The notes under the pieces were generated by a model. It saw only the letters and a program-made list of their open reading frames with translations, did no database searches and was not told the origin of the DNA. A program made the position numbers and the translations under genes. 64,000 nucleotides of DNA from Pseudooceanicola sediminis (GTDB lineage: Bacteria; Pseudomonadota; Alphaproteobacteria; Rhodobacterales; Rhodobacteraceae), in NCBI RefSeq assembly GCF_003575965.1, contig NZ_QWJJ01000017.1:47102-111101 (forward strand), in the 5' to 3' direction. Positions 33,326-43,514 of this stretch are shown in pieces (the stretch's first letter is position 1; the number at the start of each line of letters is the position of its first letter).

Positions 33326-35523
33326 CGCTTCTTGCGCCTTTGCACATTGCCACCGTGCTGACCCGGGCGCCCCGCGGTGGACCGGCCGCGCGATTTCGAC
33401 CCGGCCTCGGCGGCGGCTTCGATGGCGGATTGCCGCGCCATCGGATCATCCGCAACGGCCAGCTCGACCGCCTCCAGCCGCTTGACCTCGTCGCGCAGGC
33501 GCGCGGCTTCCTCGAACTCCAGGTTCTCGGCGGCCTTGCGCATCTGCACGCGCAGCCCGTCCAGGTGGGCCTGAAGGTTGGCCCCGACCATTGGCTTGTC
33601 CACCTTGGCCGTGACGCGGTTCATGTCCACGTCGCCCTTGTACAGACCCTGCAGGATATCCTCGACGTTCTTCTTGATCGTCGTCGGCGTGATCCCGTGC
33701 TCGGTGTTGTAGGCAATCTGCTTTTCGCGGCGGCGGTCGGTTTCGGCCAGGGCGCGCTCCATGCTGCCGGTCACCCGATCGGCATACATGATCACCCGCC
33801 CTTCCGAATTGCGCGCCGCCCGCCCGATCGTCTGGATCAGCGACGTTTCCGATCGCAGGAACCCCTCCTTGTCGGCATCCAGGATCGCCACCAGCCCACA
33901 CTCGGGAATATCCAGCCCCTCGCGCAGCAGGTTGATCCCGATCAGCACGTCAAAGGCGCCCAGGCGCAGATCGCGCAGGATCTCGATCCGCTCGATCGTG
34001 TCGATATCGCTGTGCATGTAGCGCACCTTGATGCCCTGCTCATGCATGTACTCCGTCAGATCCTCGGCCATCCGCTTGGTCAGCGTGGTGACCAGCGTGC
34101 GGAATCCGTTTGCCGTGACCTTGTGCACCTCGTCCAGCAGGTCATCGACCTGCATCTCGACGGGGCGGATCTCGATCTGCGGGTCGATCAGGCCCGTGGG
34201 GCGAATGACCTGTTCGGTAAAGACACCGCCCGTCTGCTCCATCTCCCACTTGCCCGGGGTGGCGCTGACATAGACCGACTGCGGGCGCATCGCATCCCAT
34301 TCCTCGAACTTCAGCGGACGGTTGTCCATGCAGGACGGCAGACGAAAGCCATGTTCGGCCAGGGTGAACTTGCGCCGGTAGTCGCCTTTGTACATGCCGC
34401 CGATCTGCGGCACGCTGACGTGAGATTCATCGGCAAACACGATGGCATTGTCGGGAATGAACTCGAACAGCGTGGGCGGCGGTTCGCCCGGCGCGCGCCC
34501 GGTCAGATAGCGTGAATAGTTCTCGATCCCGTTGCAGACGCCCGTCGCCTCCAGCATCTCCAGATCGAAGGTCGTGCGTTGTTCCAGCCGCTGTGCCTCC
34601 AGCAGCTTGCCATCGCCCACCAACTGATCGAGACGCTGCTTCAGCTCTTTCTTGATGCCGATGATCGCCTGCTGCATCGTCGGTTTCGGGGTGACGTAGT
34701 GGCTGTTGGCATACACGCGGATCTGCTTGTAGGTATTTGTCTTTTCGCCTGTCAGCGCATCGAATTCGGTGATGCTCTCCAGCTCCTCGCCGAAAAAGCT
34801 CAGCCGCCAGGCGCGATCCTCAAGGTGGGCCGGGAAAATCTCCAGGCTGTCACCGCGCACCCGGAAACTGCCGCGCTGGAAGGCCTGGTCATTGCGCTTG
34901 TACTGCTGCGCCACCAGGTCGGCCATGACCTGCCGCTGGTTGTATTCGCCGCCCACCTTCAGATCCTGCGTCATCGCGCCGTATGTCTCGACCGACCCGA
35001 TACCATAGATGCACGACACCGACGCGACGATGATCACGTCGTCGCGCTCCAGCAGCGCCCGCGTGGCCGAGTGGCGCATGCGGTCGATCTGGTCGTTGAT
35101 CTGGCTTTCCTTCTCGATATAGGTGTCGGACCGCGCCACGTAGGCTTCGGGCTGATAGTAGTCGTAGAAGCTGACGAAGTATTCGACGGCATTGTCGGGA
35201 AAGAAGTTCTTGAACTCGCCATAGAGCTGCGCCGCAAGCGTCTTGTTCGGCGCAAGGATGATCGCCGGGCGCTGCGTCTTTTCGATGATCTTGGCCATGG
35301 TAAAGGTCTTGCCGGTGCCGGTTGCCCCCAGCAGCACCTGGTCCCTTTCGCCCTCCAGCACGCCTTGCGTCAGTTCCGCAATCGCTGTCGGCTGGTCACC
35401 GGCGGCGCTGAATTCGGTCTGCATGACCAGCCGCTTGCCGCCCTCCAGCTTTTCGCGCGTCTTCACGTCGGGCGCGGGGGCATGCATCATGGGCATGGTC
35501 TTGTCGCTGTGGGCGTAGGGCAT
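33322..35523 (-). CDS. uvrB: Excinuclease ABC subunit UvrB
   Basis: A 733-residue DNA repair helicase. Walker [14 protein letters not shown] lies near residues 66-78, the beta-hairpin region has [14 protein letters not shown], then [15 protein letters not shown] (motif II), [39 protein letters not shown] and a C-terminal UVR motif ([18 protein letters not shown]). It loads UvrC onto damaged DNA. The ATG at 35523 is behind GGAGAG. The C-terminal tail is Arg/Gly-rich. The next gene, a YdcF protein, is translationally coupled. Confidence 0.98.
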   Translation of the reverse strand: MPYAHSDKTMPMMHAPAPDVKTREKLEGGKRLVMQTEFSAAGDQPTAIAELTQGVLEGERDQVLLGATGTGKTFTMAKIIEKTQRPAIILAPNKTLAAQLYGEFKNFFPDNAVEYFVSFYDYYQPEAYVARSDTYIEKESQINDQIDRMRHSATRALLERDDVIIVASVSCIYGIGSVETYGAMTQDLKVGGEYNQRQVMADLVAQQYKRNDQAFQRGSFRVRGDSLEIFPAHLEDRAWRLSFFGEELESITEFDALTGEKTNTYKQIRVYANSHYVTPKPTMQQAIIGIKKELKQRLDQLVGDGKLLEAQRLEQRTTFDLEMLEATGVCNGIENYSRYLTGRAPGEPPPTLFEFIPDNAIVFADESHVSVPQIGGMYKGDYRRKFTLAEHGFRLPSCMDNRPLKFEEWDAMRPQSVYVSATPGKWEMEQTGGVFTEQVIRPTGLIDPQIEIRPVEMQVDDLLDEVHKVTANGFRTLVTTLTKRMAEDLTEYMHEQGIKVRYMHSDIDTIERIEILRDLRLGAFDVLIGINLLREGLDIPECGLVAILDADKEGFLRSETSLIQTIGRAARNSEGRVIMYADRVTGSMERALAETDRRREKQIAYNTEHGITPTTIKKNVEDILQGLYKGDVDMNRVTAKVDKPMVGANLQAHLDGLRVQMRKAAENLEFEEAARLRDEVKRLEAVELAVADDPMARQSAIEAAAEAGSKSRGRSTAGRPGQHGGNVQRRKKR

Positions 35524-35694
35524 GGGCTCTCCGATCAGTCTGCCTCTAGAATTGGCCCCTTTTCGCGGCTTCGCAACCCCGCGCAGATGCACATCCTGCC
35601 CGCAGGGACGGCAAAAAGGCGGCGCACCGCACGATCGCCGCGCCGGGTGGCCCGAAACCGCCCGCGCAACCGGTCCCGAAAGGCCCCGTGACGC

Positions 35695-35723
35695 TTGCAG
35701 TACGTTAAGAAATTCCCGATAAG
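35695..35723 (+). promoter_or_regulatory. Promoter of the NDUFS4-like gene
   Basis: TTGCAG at 35695-35700, 17-base spacer, GATAAG at 35718-35723. The transcript would start about 18 bases before the ATG at 35748. Fair match to sigma-70 boxes. Confidence 0.45.
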
Positions 35724-35747
35724 GAGACGTCATCAAGGAGCCACCCC

Positions 35748-36062
35748 ATGCTGCAGGCACGAATCTATCGCCCCACCAAGACCGCCATGCAATCGGGCAC
35801 CGCCAAGACCCGGTCCTGGCTGCTGGAATATTTCCCCAGCACCGCACGCGAGGTTGATCCCCTGATGGGCTGGACCTCTTCTGCCGACACGCAGACACAG
35901 GTGCGCCTGCGCTTCGACACCAAGGAAGCCGCGCTTGAATATGCGGCAGAGCATGGCATCGAAGCCGTGGTCACCGAACCCCAGGTGCGCAAGGCCAATG
36001 TCCGCCCCGGCGGCTACGGTGAAAATTTCGCCACCAAGCGCCGCGGTGCCTGGACGCACTGA
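35748..36062 (+). CDS. NDUFS4-like complex I accessory subunit
   Basis: A 104-residue protein with [24 protein letters not shown], then [18 protein letters not shown] and [16 protein letters not shown], ending in an NFATKR segment. This is the ETC complex I subunit conserved region (NDUFS4/AQDQ family), a peripheral subunit of respiratory complex I shared by mitochondria and Alphaproteobacteria. It has a CAAGGAGCC ribosome site. Confidence 0.92.
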   Translation: MLQARIYRPTKTAMQSGTAKTRSWLLEYFPSTAREVDPLMGWTSSADTQTQVRLRFDTKEAALEYAAEHGIEAVVTEPQVRKANVRPGGYGENFATKRRGAWTH

Positions 36063-36194
36063 TCCCGTTTCGCGGTCAGGCAGGCTGGCGGGCGCAGGTC
36101 GCGCCGTAGACGTCGCGCCAGTTTCCGGTACCGCATCGCAATCGGATAGAGGGCGCCTTCGGGCGCTCTTGCTGCATCCGCAGGTGGCCCTCGC

Positions 36195-36863
36195 ATGACG
36201 ACGCAACTCCTGATCAACGGCGCTGACACGGCGCCAGACCGTGCCACGCCGCCCGCAACCGTGTTGCTTGCACACGGCGCCGGCGGGCCCATGGACACCC
36301 CCTGGATGACGACCCTTGCCGAAGGCCTGGCCGGACGCGGCATGCGCGTCGCGCGGTTCGAATTTGCCTACATGGCCGCCCGCCGCGGCGGCGCATCCAA
36401 ACGCCCGCCACCCAAGGCCGCGCTTTTGTGCCCGGAATACCTCTCCGTGATCGAGGCGTTGAAGTGTTCCGGCCCGCTGATCATCGCCGGCAAATCCATG
36501 GGGGGCAGGATCGCCAGCCTGATCGCCCAGGACCTTTTCACCCGGCAGCAGATCGCGGGCCTCGTCTGCCTTGGCTTTCCATTCCACGCCCCGGGCAAGG
36601 CGATGTCGACGCGCGCGGCGCATCTCGCCCACCTGACCTGCCCCACCCTGGTCTGCCAGGGCACCCGCGACCGCTTTGGCACCCGCGGCGATGTCGAAGG
36701 CCAGCCGCTGTCGCGCCATGTCCGGATGCACTGGGTCGAAGATGGCGATCACGACCTCAAGCCGCGCAAACGGGTGACGGGCCGCAGCCAGGACGACACC
36801 CTGTCCGAGGTCTGCGAGACCATCGCGGCATGGGCGCAGGACGTGCTGGTGCCGACACGCTGA
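36195..36863 (+). CDS. Alpha/beta-family hydrolase (TEX30/COG3571-like)
   Basis: A 222-residue protein. VLLAHGAGGPMDTPWM gives the oxyanion region, LIIAGKSMGGRIASLI contains the nucleophile Ser, LVCQGTRDRFGT the acid and EDGDHDLKPRK the catalytic His. This set is typical of the small alpha/beta hydrolases of unknown substrate. The ATG at 36195 lies downstream of a hairpin that ends the previous gene. Confidence 0.85.
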   Translation: MTTQLLINGADTAPDRATPPATVLLAHGAGGPMDTPWMTTLAEGLAGRGMRVARFEFAYMAARRGGASKRPPPKAALLCPEYLSVIEALKCSGPLIIAGKSMGGRIASLIAQDLFTRQQIAGLVCLGFPFHAPGKAMSTRAAHLAHLTCPTLVCQGTRDRFGTRGDVEGQPLSRHVRMHWVEDGDHDLKPRKRVTGRSQDDTLSEVCETIAAWAQDVLVPTR

Positions 36864-37147
36864 GCCGCTCGGCCCTGCCCGCCGACCAACCGGCGCGCCC
36901 AATCATGCGGCCCACCGGCGCAACGCCTCCGCAGCTCCCCCAACCTTGCGCAAGGCAAAGGCCCCGCCGCGCCACCCGACCAACCCTGTGCCCTGCCTCG
37001 GCAGACAGACCATACCCCCCGCCGTCGCGCCACTGCCCGCCGCCACGCTCATACCCGTCCCTCGTGCGGTACTTGATCGCGTTCGAGGTCTCGCCCGACG
37101 GAAATCTTCTTCAGGAGCATGGGTATTGAATGGCAAAGGAGCCTCCC

Positions 37148-38161
37148 ATGCGACCTCTCTCACTTCTGATGATCCTGCTTTTCGCCAGTACCGGCGCACA
37201 GGCACAGACCGCCGCGCCCGTGGGCCACGACAGGCTCGATATTCCCGGGATCGAGGCGCGGGTGCTGTACCCCACGACCCGACCGGGGCCGGTGACGATG
37301 ATTGCCGACAACCCGGCCTTTGTCGGCGTGCCCGTGGTCGATCAGGCCCCCCTGGCCGATGGCCTGCACCCGGTGGCCCTGCTGTCGCACGGCTATAGCG
37401 GGCTGTGGCGCAACCAGGCCTGGCTGGCCGGGCGGATGGCGGCGGCGGGATATGTCGTCGTGACGCTCAATCATCCCGGCACGACCTTTGGCGACATGTC
37501 GCCCGACTGGGCGCAACACTCAGCGGACCGCGTGCATCAGCTCTCGCGGGCCCTCGACGCCCTGCTGGACACTCCGCGCTTTGCCGCCAGCCTCGACCGG
37601 GACAGGATCGCGGTGATCGGGCATTCGCTCGGCGGCTCGACGGCGCTGATGATGGCGGGTGGTACATTTTCCTTCGACCGCCTGATGACGGCCTGTGGTG
37701 ATGCCACCGACGCGCTGGTCTGTTCGCTCTATCGCAAAAGCGGCAGCGGCCAAGCTGTTGCCCCCGCCATGGCCCGCGATCCGCGCATTCGTGCAGCCGT
37801 CCTGCTGGATATGGAGGGGATTCGCGCCTTTCCCCCCGAAAGCCTGGCCGGCATTTCCATCCCGGTCCTGGCGCTGGCCGCCGGGATAGAAGATCCGGCG
37901 CTGCCACTGGGCTGGGAATCGCGCGAACAGGCCGCCCGCCTGCCCGCCGCGACATCGCGCTATGCGGAAATCATCGGCGCAACGCATTTCACCTTTATCA
38001 GCGAATGCAAACCCGGCGCCGAGGAACTGTTGGAGGAAGACGCCTATATCTGCCGGGGCGAAACCGCACCGCGCGCCGTGCTGCATGATGAAATCGCGAA
38101 AACCGTCATCCGTTTTCTGACTGCCGGTACGCAGATGGTGTCCGCCCTGCAACAGCCCTGA
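37148..38161 (+). CDS. Secreted alpha/beta hydrolase (PAF-acetylhydrolase-like)
   Basis: A 337-residue protein with a signal peptide (LSLLMILLFASTGAQA). VALLSHGYSGLWRNQAWLA is followed by VIGHSLGGSTALMM (nucleophile Ser), VLLDMEGIRAFPP and IIGATHFTFISEC with the catalytic His. The layout resembles dienelactone hydrolase/PAF-AH-like esterases acting in the periplasm. Substrate unknown. RBS AAAGGAGCC precedes the ATG at 37148. The last 56 bases overlap the end of the convergent AraC gene. Confidence 0.8.
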   Translation: MRPLSLLMILLFASTGAQAQTAAPVGHDRLDIPGIEARVLYPTTRPGPVTMIADNPAFVGVPVVDQAPLADGLHPVALLSHGYSGLWRNQAWLAGRMAAAGYVVVTLNHPGTTFGDMSPDWAQHSADRVHQLSRALDALLDTPRFAASLDRDRIAVIGHSLGGSTALMMAGGTFSFDRLMTACGDATDALVCSLYRKSGSGQAVAPAMARDPRIRAAVLLDMEGIRAFPPESLAGISIPVLALAAGIEDPALPLGWESREQAARLPAATSRYAEIIGATHFTFISECKPGAEELLEEDAYICRGETAPRAVLHDEIAKTVIRFLTAGTQMVSALQQP

Positions 38162-39212
38162 AGGCGCGATTGAAATTCGACTTGGTCTGGAACCCGGCAT
38201 CCAGCATCACCTCTGTGACCGGCAGATCGCTCTCGCGCAGCAGCCGCATGGCTTCGCGCACCCGATAGCCGTTGACCAGGTCGGTCACGGTGCAGCCCCT
38301 GAACCGGTTCACGGCGTAGGAAATCTTGCGCGCCGTGATGCCGGTGCGGCGGGCGATCCGTTGCAGTGTCAGGTCGTGGTCGCGGTAAAGGCCGCCCGCC
38401 AGCGCGGCCTCGACCTGCAAGAGAACCCTCTGCGCACTTTCGCGATCCAGCTCCTCGTTGCGCGGCGCCTCCGCTTCTCTGGCCTCGGCCTGCCCGGCAT
38501 CCGCCAATGCCCTTCCGCCCGCCGGGCGACCGGTCGGCCCCGCATCTGCCCGCCGCGCATATGCCCGCCGCGCATCTGCCCGTGCCGCTCCGCCAGCCTC
38601 GGTGTCCGGCAGGGTGGCGACCGTCCGCCTCAAGAGAACTGCGGCCAGCCCCACCAGCATGATCCCCATCATCGCCGCGATGGCCGGTGCCGCGTTGGCA
38701 ACCGCGTGTTCGGCCAGCATCACCGCCACGACCGTATCGACAACGGCGCTCAGCAACAGCAGGGCGGCAACGCCATATCGCGCCCGTGTCACGGTCCATT
38801 CATCGCCAAGCCTGACCCGCTTCAGCGCGTCTTCGGGCAAGGGCAGGATCATGATGATCAGGCCGTACAGCGCGAATTCAAGGATCAGGACGGGGTCAAT
38901 CGCAATGGGCCGCAAAACCGACACCCCCAGGATGCACAGCGGCCATAGGCCGCCGACAAGCGACACCTTTCGCCCGCGCAGGGAATTGAACGCCGCCAGG
39001 GCAAGCGGCGGCAGGCAGGCGGCCAGCACCGGTTGCACCATCCGCACCCAGGCGGGGTCGACGCTCCATCGCAGGCCGACCACCCCGGTCTGCAACGCGC
39101 AGGCGGCGACGAACAGCGCGAACAACGGCGCGCCCTGCCGCGCTCGCAACATCTCAAGCAGCAGGACAAGCAGAACAGCCGTCACGATAAACGGAAGGGG
39201 GATCGCCGGCAT
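38106..39212 (-). CDS. Membrane-anchored AraC-family regulator
   Basis: A 368-residue protein. The first 200 residues contain about six or seven hydrophobic segments (VTAVLLVLLLEML, FALFVAACALQTGVVG, LILEFALYGLIIMIL and others). A low-complexity Ala/Arg-rich linker follows, then an AraC DNA-binding domain (LTLQRIARRTGITARKISYA, LLRESDLPVTEVMLDAGFQT, FNRAFRAVAGRTPSAYR). It is a membrane-embedded transcription factor, possibly sensing a small molecule. The linker is encoded by a 15-base tandem repeat. Convergent overlap with the hydrolase gene. Confidence 0.85.
   Translation of the reverse strand: MPAIPLPFIVTAVLLVLLLEMLRARQGAPLFALFVAACALQTGVVGLRWSVDPAWVRMVQPVLAACLPPLALAAFNSLRGRKVSLVGGLWPLCILGVSVLRPIAIDPVLILEFALYGLIIMILPLPEDALKRVRLGDEWTVTRARYGVAALLLLSAVVDTVVAVMLAEHAVANAAPAIAAMMGIMLVGLAAVLLRRTVATLPDTEAGGAARADARRAYARRADAGPTGRPAGGRALADAGQAEAREAEAPRNEELDRESAQRVLLQVEAALAGGLYRDHDLTLQRIARRTGITARKISYAVNRFRGCTVTDLVNGYRVREAMRLLRESDLPVTEVMLDAGFQTKSNFNRAFRAVAGRTPSAYRQSENG
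38541..38585 (-). repeat. 15-base in-frame tandem repeat in the AraC linker
   Basis: Three units, two of them CGCATCTGCCCGCCG and CGCATATGCCCGCCG on the plus strand, encode ADARR/AYARR-type residues in the linker of the AraC protein. The unit length is a multiple of three, so copy-number change would not break the frame. Confidence 0.8.
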
Positions 39213-39246
39213 GGTCTCGGATCACCTCTGCTTGGAAACGGCGTTC

Positions 39247-39286
39247 CACCGCCCGGATACCGCTTTGATACCGACGTGAATACCGA
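39247..39286 (-). repeat. Phased CGGTATC repeat, copy 4
   Basis: Minus strand: TCGGTATTCACG, TCGGTATCAAAG, CGGTATCCGGG, CGGTGG. It has four units at 11-12 base spacing, upstream of the AraC gene. A C-rich simple-sequence stretch follows to about 39430. Confidence 0.65.
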
Positions 39287-39472
39287 TGTCCAGATTGCCC
39301 GGTTTCCGGGGCCGGATGCCACCCGGAAAAGAGGCCCTAAATCCCGGCACAGATCTCTGCCATCGCCCTGCCCCCTCCGTCCCTGCCCGCTCCGTGCCAC
39401 CCCGCTCCGTCCCGTCCCGCCCGAACCGGCGCAGGTCACACGGTCGGCGCGCCCGTCGATGGGGGAACGGCC

Positions 39473-40372
39473 TCAGGATCTGGGCCATGCCTTCACGAAA
39501 TCCACAAAGGCCCTCAGCGGCAGCGGCATGTGATGCCTGCTTGAATAGTATAGAAACGGCCCCTCGAACGTCGGCCACCAGCTTTCAAGCACCGGCAGCA
39601 GACGCCCGTCGTCCAGGGCCGGTCGCAGCCATGCCTCGAACGATGCAACAATGCCCAACCCCGACACCGCCGTCGCAATGGCGATCTCTGCGGCTTGGGT
39701 GCTGACCGTCAGCGGGCCGCTCGGGTCGACGCTCAGCACCTCTCCGTCCCGCTCGAATTCCCATTCCGTCAGGGCGCCCCCCGGAAATCTCGTGCGAATA
39801 CAGGCATGTGACAGCAGCTCTCGTGGATGCTGCGGGGCACCGTGGCGGGCAATATAGTCAGCCGAGGCCGCCGTCGCGCCGCGTTGAACCCGGGGTCCGA
39901 TGGGAACGGCAATCACATCCTGCGCAAGGGTTTCGCCATAGCGGATCCCCGCATCCGCACCCTCGCTCAGAACATCGACCAGTGAATCGTTGACCGTCAA
40001 GTCGACGGAAATATCCGGATAGGCCTTCAGGAAACCTGTCAGGATGGGCGGCAGGATCTTGCGTGTGACCGCGCCCGGAACGTTGAGACGCAGGGTACCA
40101 CGCGGCCCCCTGCCAAACCCCGCCGCCGATTCCAGCGCGCTTTCGACACCTTCCAGCGCCGGAACGATCCGCTCCAACAGCGCGCGTCCAGCCTCGGTCA
40201 GCGCCACGCTGCGGGTGGTCCGATGCAACAGGCGCACCCCCAGCCGATCCTCGATCCGGCGCACCGCCTCACTGATGGTCGAGACCGGAACACCGGTCAC
40301 GCGCGCCGCCCCGCGAAATCCCCCATGGGTCGCCGCGGCAATGAAAAGGCGCAGATCTCGTAGCTCGCTCAT
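39473..40372 (-). CDS. LysR-family transcriptional regulator
   Basis: A 299-residue regulator. The N-terminal HTH spans LRDLRLFIAAATHGGFRGAA and VSTISEAVRRIEDRLGVRLL, then HRTTRSVALTEAGR. The effector domain has GTLRLNVPGAVTRKILPP and SVDLTVNDSLVDVLSEGADAGIR. This is the subtype next to aldo-keto reductase or oxidoreductase genes, which it usually controls. The ATG at 40372 is chosen; an ATG three codons upstream is possible. The divergent aldo-keto reductase is the likely target. Confidence 0.9.
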   Translation of the reverse strand: MSELRDLRLFIAAATHGGFRGAARVTGVPVSTISEAVRRIEDRLGVRLLHRTTRSVALTEAGRALLERIVPALEGVESALESAAGFGRGPRGTLRLNVPGAVTRKILPPILTGFLKAYPDISVDLTVNDSLVDVLSEGADAGIRYGETLAQDVIAVPIGPRVQRGATAASADYIARHGAPQHPRELLSHACIRTRFPGGALTEWEFERDGEVLSVDPSGPLTVSTQAAEIAIATAVSGLGIVASFEAWLRPALDDGRLLPVLESWWPTFEGPFLYYSSRHHMPLPLRAFVDFVKAWPRS

Positions 40373-40403
40373 TGTTCGCATTATCCGGACGGGGTGTTCC
40401 ACG

Positions 40404-40431
40404 ATCAATGTATTCCCGAACAGTCATTGAT
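40404..40431. promoter_or_regulatory. Inverted repeat operator between LysR and aldo-keto reductase
   Basis: ATCAATG at 40404-40410 and CATTGAT at 40425-40431 are a perfect 7-bp inverted repeat with a 14-base spacer. They lie in the divergent promoter region. This is a candidate LysR-binding site. Confidence 0.6.
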
Positions 40432-40465
40432 GTCCATATCACCCCCAGGAACAGGAGAGAGACAC

Positions 40466-41338
40466 ATGACAACGACTTCCCCCCTAGGCGGCACATTCAC
40501 CTTCAAGAACACCGATATCACCGTGAAACGAATGGGATACGGTGCGATGCAGCTGGCCGGGCCGCATGTATTCGGCCCCCCGAAAGATCGTGCCGCCGCG
40601 ATGGACGTGCTGCGCACAGCCATCGACAGCGGCGTCGACCATATCGACACCAGCGATTTCTACGGTCCCCATGTCACCAACCAGATTATCCGCGACGCCC
40701 TGCATCCCTATCCCGACGATCTGACAATCGTGACCAAGATCGGTGCCGTACGGGGCAGCGACGGGTCGTGGAACCCGGCACAATCGCCCGAGGCGCTGGC
40801 GCAGGCGGTGCGCGACAATCTGGAAAACCTCGGACGCGAGGTGATGGATATCGTCAACCTCAGGATCATGTTTGCCGAGGGTCCGGCGGAAGGGTCCATC
40901 GCCGCGCCACTGGAAGCCCTGGCAGACCTTCAGCGCGAGGGGCTGGTCCGTCATATCGGGCTGAGCAACGTCACACCGACACAGGTTGCCGAAGGCCGGC
41001 AGATCGCGGATATAGTCTGTGTTCAGAACCTCTACAACCTCGCGCATCGCGCCGATGATGCGTTGATCGACGACCTCGCGGCAGACGGAATTGCCTATGT
41101 CCCGTTCTTCCCGCTTGGTGGCTTTTCCCCGCTTCAGTCCGACGCCCTGTCACGCGTTGCGCAGGATCTAGGGGCGTCGCCGTTGCAGGTCGCACTGGCA
41201 TGGCTGTTGCAACGGTCGCCGAATATCCTTCTTATTCCAGGCACTTCGTCAGTGGCCCACCTGCGCGAAAACCTCGCATCATGCGACCTTGTTCTGCCGC
41301 AGGACGCGCTGCGCACGCTGGACGGGATCGGCAAATAG
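40466..41338 (+). CDS. Aldo/keto reductase
   Basis: A 290-residue NADPH-dependent reductase. MGYGAMQLAGP begins the barrel. DHIDTSDFYGPHVTN carries Asp61 and the catalytic Tyr66, and LTIVTKIGAVRG carries Lys91. VNLRIM has Asn where the catalytic His usually lies, as in several bacterial groups. IGLSNVTPTQ and IPGTSSVAHLRENL bind the cofactor. RBS AGGAGAGAG. Controlled most likely by the divergent LysR regulator. Confidence 0.9.
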   Translation: MTTTSPLGGTFTFKNTDITVKRMGYGAMQLAGPHVFGPPKDRAAAMDVLRTAIDSGVDHIDTSDFYGPHVTNQIIRDALHPYPDDLTIVTKIGAVRGSDGSWNPAQSPEALAQAVRDNLENLGREVMDIVNLRIMFAEGPAEGSIAAPLEALADLQREGLVRHIGLSNVTPTQVAEGRQIADIVCVQNLYNLAHRADDALIDDLAADGIAYVPFFPLGGFSPLQSDALSRVAQDLGASPLQVALAWLLQRSPNILLIPGTSSVAHLRENLASCDLVLPQDALRTLDGIGK

Positions 41339-41601
41339 AGGGCTTGGCAGCCCCCGGCACTTGCACCGGCGCCCTGCGCACGCGCAAAGACTTGCCCGCG
41401 CGAAGACCTGATCGAAATGCCCGACGTCGACCATGGCGTCGGGCTATCGCTTAGGTCCCTGGCACAAGGGTCGGCGCACTAGGGTCGACGCACAAAGGGC
41501 AGCGCAAAAGCGTACGCTGGTTGTGCCGACAGCCCGCTGTCATTCCGACAGCCAGCGTCGCTGCTGCCCAGCCTCGCCGCACCCGCCGCACCCGCCGCGC
41601 C
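41339..41601. other. Spacer with C/G-rich microrepeats
   Basis: About 260 bases between convergent genes, with a GCACCCGCC-type duplication near 41578-41600 and no gene or clear terminator. Confidence 0.4.
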
Positions 41602-43242
41602 CTATGTGTCGGCAAGGATCAGGTCGGCACCTTTCTCTGCGATCATGATCGACGGCGCATTGGTGTTTCCCGACGGGATCACCGGCATGACGGACGAATC
41701 CGCCACCCGCAAGCCCGCCACACCGCGGACCCGCAACGCCGGATCAACGACCGCGCCGTCATCCCCGCCCATCCGGCAGGTCCCCACCGGATGATAAACC
41801 GTGCTCGCCGCGCCGCGCAGATGGGCTTGCAGGGCCTCAATGCTGGCAACGCCGGGCCCCGGCTCGACTTCCTCGCGGAGGCGATGCGCGATGGCTGGCT
41901 GGGTCATGATTTGCCGAATGCGCAGCATGCCCTGCGCCAGGATCTCGGCGTCACGCGGATCGCTCAGATACCCCATATCCAGCGTTCCCTTGACCGCATC
42001 CGGTCCGGTAATGCGATACCGCCCACGGCTGTACGGTCGCGTCTGGATCGCGGAAACCGTGATCGCGGCAAAGTCGTCGATCTTCAGCCCCGACGGCGTC
42101 AGGTGAAAGGACAACGGGCGCATGGATAGTTGCAGGTCGGCCCGCCGCGCGGTCGCAGACGAACGGATGAATCCCGTGACCTGCGATGTCGGCATGTTCA
42201 GCGCCCCTTTGCGCGTCAAGATCCAGCGCAGCGCCTCGAGGCCCATGCGCGGTGTACTGGACAACACCCGGTTATGGCTGTCACTCGTGCTGTTGGTCGC
42301 GAATTTCAGATGTGCGAACAGGTGGTCCTGGATGTTTTCGCCGACCTCCGGTGCTGCAATCACCGGCGTGATGCCCAGCTGCGCCAAATGGTCCGGCGCC
42401 CCGATGCCGGAGCGTTGCAGCAACGCCGCGCTGCCCAGGGCCCCCGCTGCCAGAACAACCTCGCGGCCCGCGCGCACGATCTGTTCCTTCCCCTGCGCAT
42501 CCCGCAGCCGCACCCCGGTCGCGCGCCGCCCGTCAAACGTCAGCGACAGCGCCTCGGCCCCGGTCAGGACCTCCAGGTTTTCGCGTCCCATCGCGGGCCG
42601 CAAAAAGGCCTTGTCGGTCGACTGGCGACGGCCTTTCCAGATCGTTGCCAGCAGATGTCCGACGCCATCCTGATCGCCGCTGTTCACATCAGGGTTGAAG
42701 GGCAGGCCGTACTCCTGCGCCGCCCGCAGGAAATCCCACGAGGTATCATGCAGGTCCTTGATCCAGCTGAGCCGCAAGGGACCGTCGCGACCATGCGCCC
42801 CCTCGGCGCCGCCGATGTCCAGGCGCTCCGACTTCCGAAAGTAGGGCAGAACCCCGTTCCAGTCCCAGCCCGTACACCCCATTTGCGCCCAGAGATCGTA
42901 ATCCTCACGCTGGCCACGCATGTACAGCATGCCGTTGATCGCGCTGCCGCCGCCCAGGCCCCGACCCTGCATCATGACCGTTTCGCGACCGCCATAGGCC
43001 TCGGTCGCCAGGGCGCGGTACAGCCATAGGTATTTCGGGTTGCTCAGCAGGTAATAGATGCCAGCGGGAATTTCGAACCACGGCCCCCGCGTTTTCCCGC
43101 CTGCCTCGACCAGAAGAACCCGGTGACGCCCGGATGCGCTCAGCCGGTTTGCCAGCACACAGCCCGCCGCGCCGCCCCCCACAATGACAAAATCGTGTCG
43201 CACGTCGGCAGGCCCATGGCCCTTGGTCGACTCCTGCACCAT
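41602..43242 (-). CDS. GMC-family oxidoreductase (choline dehydrogenase-like)
   Basis: A 546-residue FAD enzyme. [19 protein letters not shown] is the ADP-binding motif near residues 17-35, [18 protein letters not shown] is the GMC signature, and [16 protein letters not shown] is the second signature. The C-terminus has [10 protein letters not shown] and [14 protein letters not shown] carrying the catalytic His and Asn. It oxidises an alcohol to an aldehyde or acid. The ATG is at 43242. Divergent from the TauD-TRAP genes across an AT-rich regulatory region. Confidence 0.92.
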   Translation of the reverse strand: MVQESTKGHGPADVRHDFVIVGGGAAGCVLANRLSASGRHRVLLVEAGGKTRGPWFEIPAGIYYLLSNPKYLWLYRALATEAYGGRETVMMQGRGLGGGSAINGMLYMRGQREDYDLWAQMGCTGWDWNGVLPYFRKSERLDIGGAEGAHGRDGPLRLSWIKDLHDTSWDFLRAAQEYGLPFNPDVNSGDQDGVGHLLATIWKGRRQSTDKAFLRPAMGRENLEVLTGAEALSLTFDGRRATGVRLRDAQGKEQIVRAGREVVLAAGALGSAALLQRSGIGAPDHLAQLGITPVIAAPEVGENIQDHLFAHLKFATNSTSDSHNRVLSSTPRMGLEALRWILTRKGALNMPTSQVTGFIRSSATARRADLQLSMRPLSFHLTPSGLKIDDFAAITVSAIQTRPYSRGRYRITGPDAVKGTLDMGYLSDPRDAEILAQGMLRIRQIMTQPAIAHRLREEVEPGPGVASIEALQAHLRGAASTVYHPVGTCRMGGDDGAVVDPALRVRGVAGLRVADSSVMPVIPSGNTNAPSIMIAEKGADLILADT

Positions 43243-43285
43243 TCGCCAGCCCCCAGATCATGCGCTTTCGCGGATAAATTCATAA

Positions 43286-43302
43286 ATGAACGAATTGTTC
43301 AT
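43286..43302. promoter_or_regulatory. Palindrome near the GMC gene
   Basis: ATGAAC, GAATT, GTTCAT: a perfect 6-bp inverted repeat with a 5-base spacer, in an AT-rich stretch about 45 bases upstream of the GMC start. Candidate operator. Confidence 0.5.
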
Positions 43303-43397
43303 AAACAGGGCGATTTCAGCAAGCTGTCAAGCGGCGGGGCCCGCCCTTTCGATATTTTCACAAATAAACTTGACTCACAGTGCCTCGATGCTGAGCA

Positions 43398-43430
43398 TTC
43401 AATTATGGCAACTATGTTCTAATATGAACA
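43398..43430 (+). promoter_or_regulatory. Promoter and overlapping palindrome for the TauD gene
   Basis: TTCAAT (43398-43403), 16-base spacer, TAATAT (43420-43425) give a plausible promoter. TGTTC-TAATAT-GAACA (43415-43430) is an inverted repeat overlapping the -10 box, so a repressor site is likely. It reuses the GTTC/GAAC half site of the palindrome at 43286. Confidence 0.45.
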
Positions 43431-43514
43431 CATAGCAAGACAGCAACCAGACGCGACACTGCGCAGGATCAGCCCGTGGGCGGGCAGTCTGGCGTGGAAA
43501 TGGAGATTGATCCC

